Source: Calothrix sp. PCC 7103 (GTDB lineage: Bacteria > Cyanobacteriota > Cyanobacteriia > Cyanobacteriales > Nostocaceae). From it: a DNA stretch of 64,000 nt. The stretch spans positions 1,781,679 through 1,845,678 of the forward strand of contig NZ_KB217478.1 in assembly GCF_000331305.1 (NCBI RefSeq). Reading direction: 5' to 3'. Positions 62,937 through 64,000 of the stretch are shown here, in pieces (the first letter of the stretch is position 1; each line of letters begins with the position of its first letter). The notes under the pieces were generated by a model. It worked only from the letters and a program-made list of their open reading frames with translations, made no database searches and was not told where the DNA came from. Made by a program: the position numbers and the translations under genes.

Positions 62937-64000
62937 ATGCCAAGTGAAATTAGTTACAAAGCAGATTTTTCTGAAATTCGCTATGCCCAGTGTTGGGAGG
63001 ATACTGATATACTGTTGGATGCTCTAGATATTCAGCCTGGTGACGTTTGCTTATCTATTGCTTCTGCTGGTGATAATACCCTAGCAATGTTAAGCCAAAG
63101 TCCAGCTAGAGTAATTGCAGTAGACATTAATCCTGCACAAATTGCCTGCTTAGAGTTACGAGTTGCAGCTTACCGAGAACTTAGTCATCCTGAATTACTG
63201 GTGTTAATTGGCTCACTGCCTGGAGACGGCGCCTATAGAATTAGTTTATATCATCGTTGTCGCCCTCAGCTATCTATAGTTACCCGTGAATTTTGGGATA
63301 AACATAGCAGAGCAATCGTGCAAGGTATTGGAGCAGCAGGTAAATTCGAGCGCTATTTAAGTTTGTTTCGCTCAATCTTACCTTTAATTCACAATCAGGA
63401 CATTATCACCGAAGCTACTAAAGAAAAAACAGAAATAGAACGTCATATATTTTACCAGCAACATTGGAATAATCGTCGTTGGCAGTTGTTCTTCAGAATC
63501 TTCTTTTCTCAGTTCATACTAGGTCGTCTAGGGCGCCACCCAAGTTTTTTTGAATACGCTCAAAAAAATGTGGCAGAGCATTTATTACAACGTACTGCTT
63601 ATGCAATGACGACAATAAACCCTTATGATAACCCTTACCTGCAATGGATTGCCACAGGGCAACACCTGACAGCATTACCATATGCTTTGCGTCCCGAAAA
63701 CTTTGAGATAATTCGCGCAAACCTCGACCGTTTAGAGTGGCAATGCACAGCAATTGAAGATTTACTAAAAAATCTAGATTGTGATTTTATCCATAAATAT
63801 AACTTAAGTAATATTTTTGAGTACATGTCTAATCAAAATTACGAGACTTTGCTCAGAAAGCTTATACGTGTAGGAAAAAGTAGCGCACGGTTAGCTTACT
63901 GGAATTTACTTGTAAAACGTTCTCGTCCCGAAGATATGAAGAATTTATTATATTCTCTCACTTCGGAGGCTACTAGGCTGTATCAACAAGATAAAGCTTT
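62937..64000 (+). CDS. DUF3419 / BtaA-like 3-amino-3-carboxypropyl transferase (cut by window end)
   Basis: The frame is open from an ATG at 62937 to the last base, at least 354 residues, and carries on past the window. DUF3419 proteins transfer the aminocarboxypropyl group of SAM to diacylglycerol in betaine lipid synthesis (BtaA). Visible features: YAQCWEDTDILLDALDIQPG, the SAM loop LSIASAGDNTLAMLSQSPAR, VIAVDINPAQIACLELRVAA and VIVEFWDKH-like ...TREFWDKHSRAIVQGIGAAG. The central part has FFSQFILGRLGRHPSFFEYA. A lipid role agrees with the prenyl-lipid theme of the region. Confidence 0.85.
   Translation, partial: MPSEISYKADFSEIRYAQCWEDTDILLDALDIQPGDVCLSIASAGDNTLAMLSQSPARVIAVDINPAQIACLELRVAAYRELSHPELLVLIGSLPGDGAYRISLYHRCRPQLSIVTREFWDKHSRAIVQGIGAAGKFERYLSLFRSILPLIHNQDIITEATKEKTEIERHIFYQQHWNNRRWQLFFRIFFSQFILGRLGRHPSFFEYAQKNVAEHLLQRTAYAMTTINPYDNPYLQWIATGQHLTALPYALRPENFEIIRANLDRLEWQCTAIEDLLKNLDCDFIHKYNLSNIFEYMSNQNYETLLRKLIRVGKSSARLAYWNLLVKRSRPEDMKNLLYSLTSEATRLYQQDKA

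Overview
The window looks like the chromosome of a filamentous, heterocystous-type cyanobacterium. It has a complete phycoerythrin (PE) production locus, a Nat-type neutral amino acid transporter, many cyanobacteria-restricted families and several families of short palindromic repeats. The palindrome GGCGCC recurs in almost every kilobase, while I met no full HIP1 octamer (GCGATCGC). No tRNA, rRNA or CRISPR array was recognised.

Region 1 (1-14.9 kb) is a light-regulated PE island. A sensor kinase with TM-GAF-PAS-PAS-HisKA layout (CcaS-like, cut by the window edge) and an OmpR-class regulator (CcaR-like) flank a minus-strand operon cpeC - cpeD/E - cpeR. Upstream of cpeC is a perfect tandem pair of CTTTNCNATTT boxes (4442-4463), the known CcaR operator. 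The rest of the island holds the PE subunits (cpeB, cpeA), bilin lyases and chaperones of the E/F (HEAT), S/U and T types, and pebA-pebB, which make phycoerythrobilin. The expected logic is: green light, CcaS/CcaR, linkers plus CpeR, then cpeBA.

Region 2 (15-27 kb) is a decaying, repeat-rich stretch. It has a TPR gene broken by a frameshift and a 116-bp MITE-like insertion, a frameshifted RibD/DHFR-like gene, a HigB-HigA toxin-antitoxin pair with a 27-bp palindrome, and an internally deleted IS with 28-bp terminal inverted repeats. A secreted GH31 alpha-glucosidase with a starch-binding domain lies divergent to a sugar porter; an acyl-CoA dehydrogenase follows.

Region 3 (27.2-32 kb) is a compact three-gene module: winged-helix-like protein, P-loop ATPase, and a DUF1802 protein fused to a PD-(D/E)XK nuclease domain. 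It is the best candidate for an undescribed defence-type system. Next to it is an aspartyl-protease-like gene broken by a 7-bp tandem duplication.

Region 4 (32-47.9 kb) is mostly metabolic: a DUF2600 terpene-synthase-like gene, an isochorismatase-like hydrolase, a cupin, pgi, a RelE-type toxin-antitoxin pair, natB-C-D-A-E, proA and two tandem peptidoglycan-binding proteins. It also holds remnants: a truncated AAA ATPase, a DUF2087 gene with a palindromic operator, and a fragment of a gene found whole at 18.7 kb.

Region 5 (47.9-64 kb) starts with a solo TnpB transposon. It continues with a probable biosynthetic cluster of radical SAM enzyme, duplicated lycopene-cyclase-like membrane protein, small membrane protein, UbiA prenyltransferase and rifampin-phosphotransferase-like dikinase. 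On the opposite strand are an A-PCP-reductase (carboxylic acid reductase type) and a ketopantoate-reductase-like enzyme. An HpcH/HpaI aldolase, a 2OG-Fe dioxygenase and a DUF3419/BtaA-like transferase (cut by the window end) follow. I infer a prenyl-lipid or terpenoid pathway whose product I cannot name.
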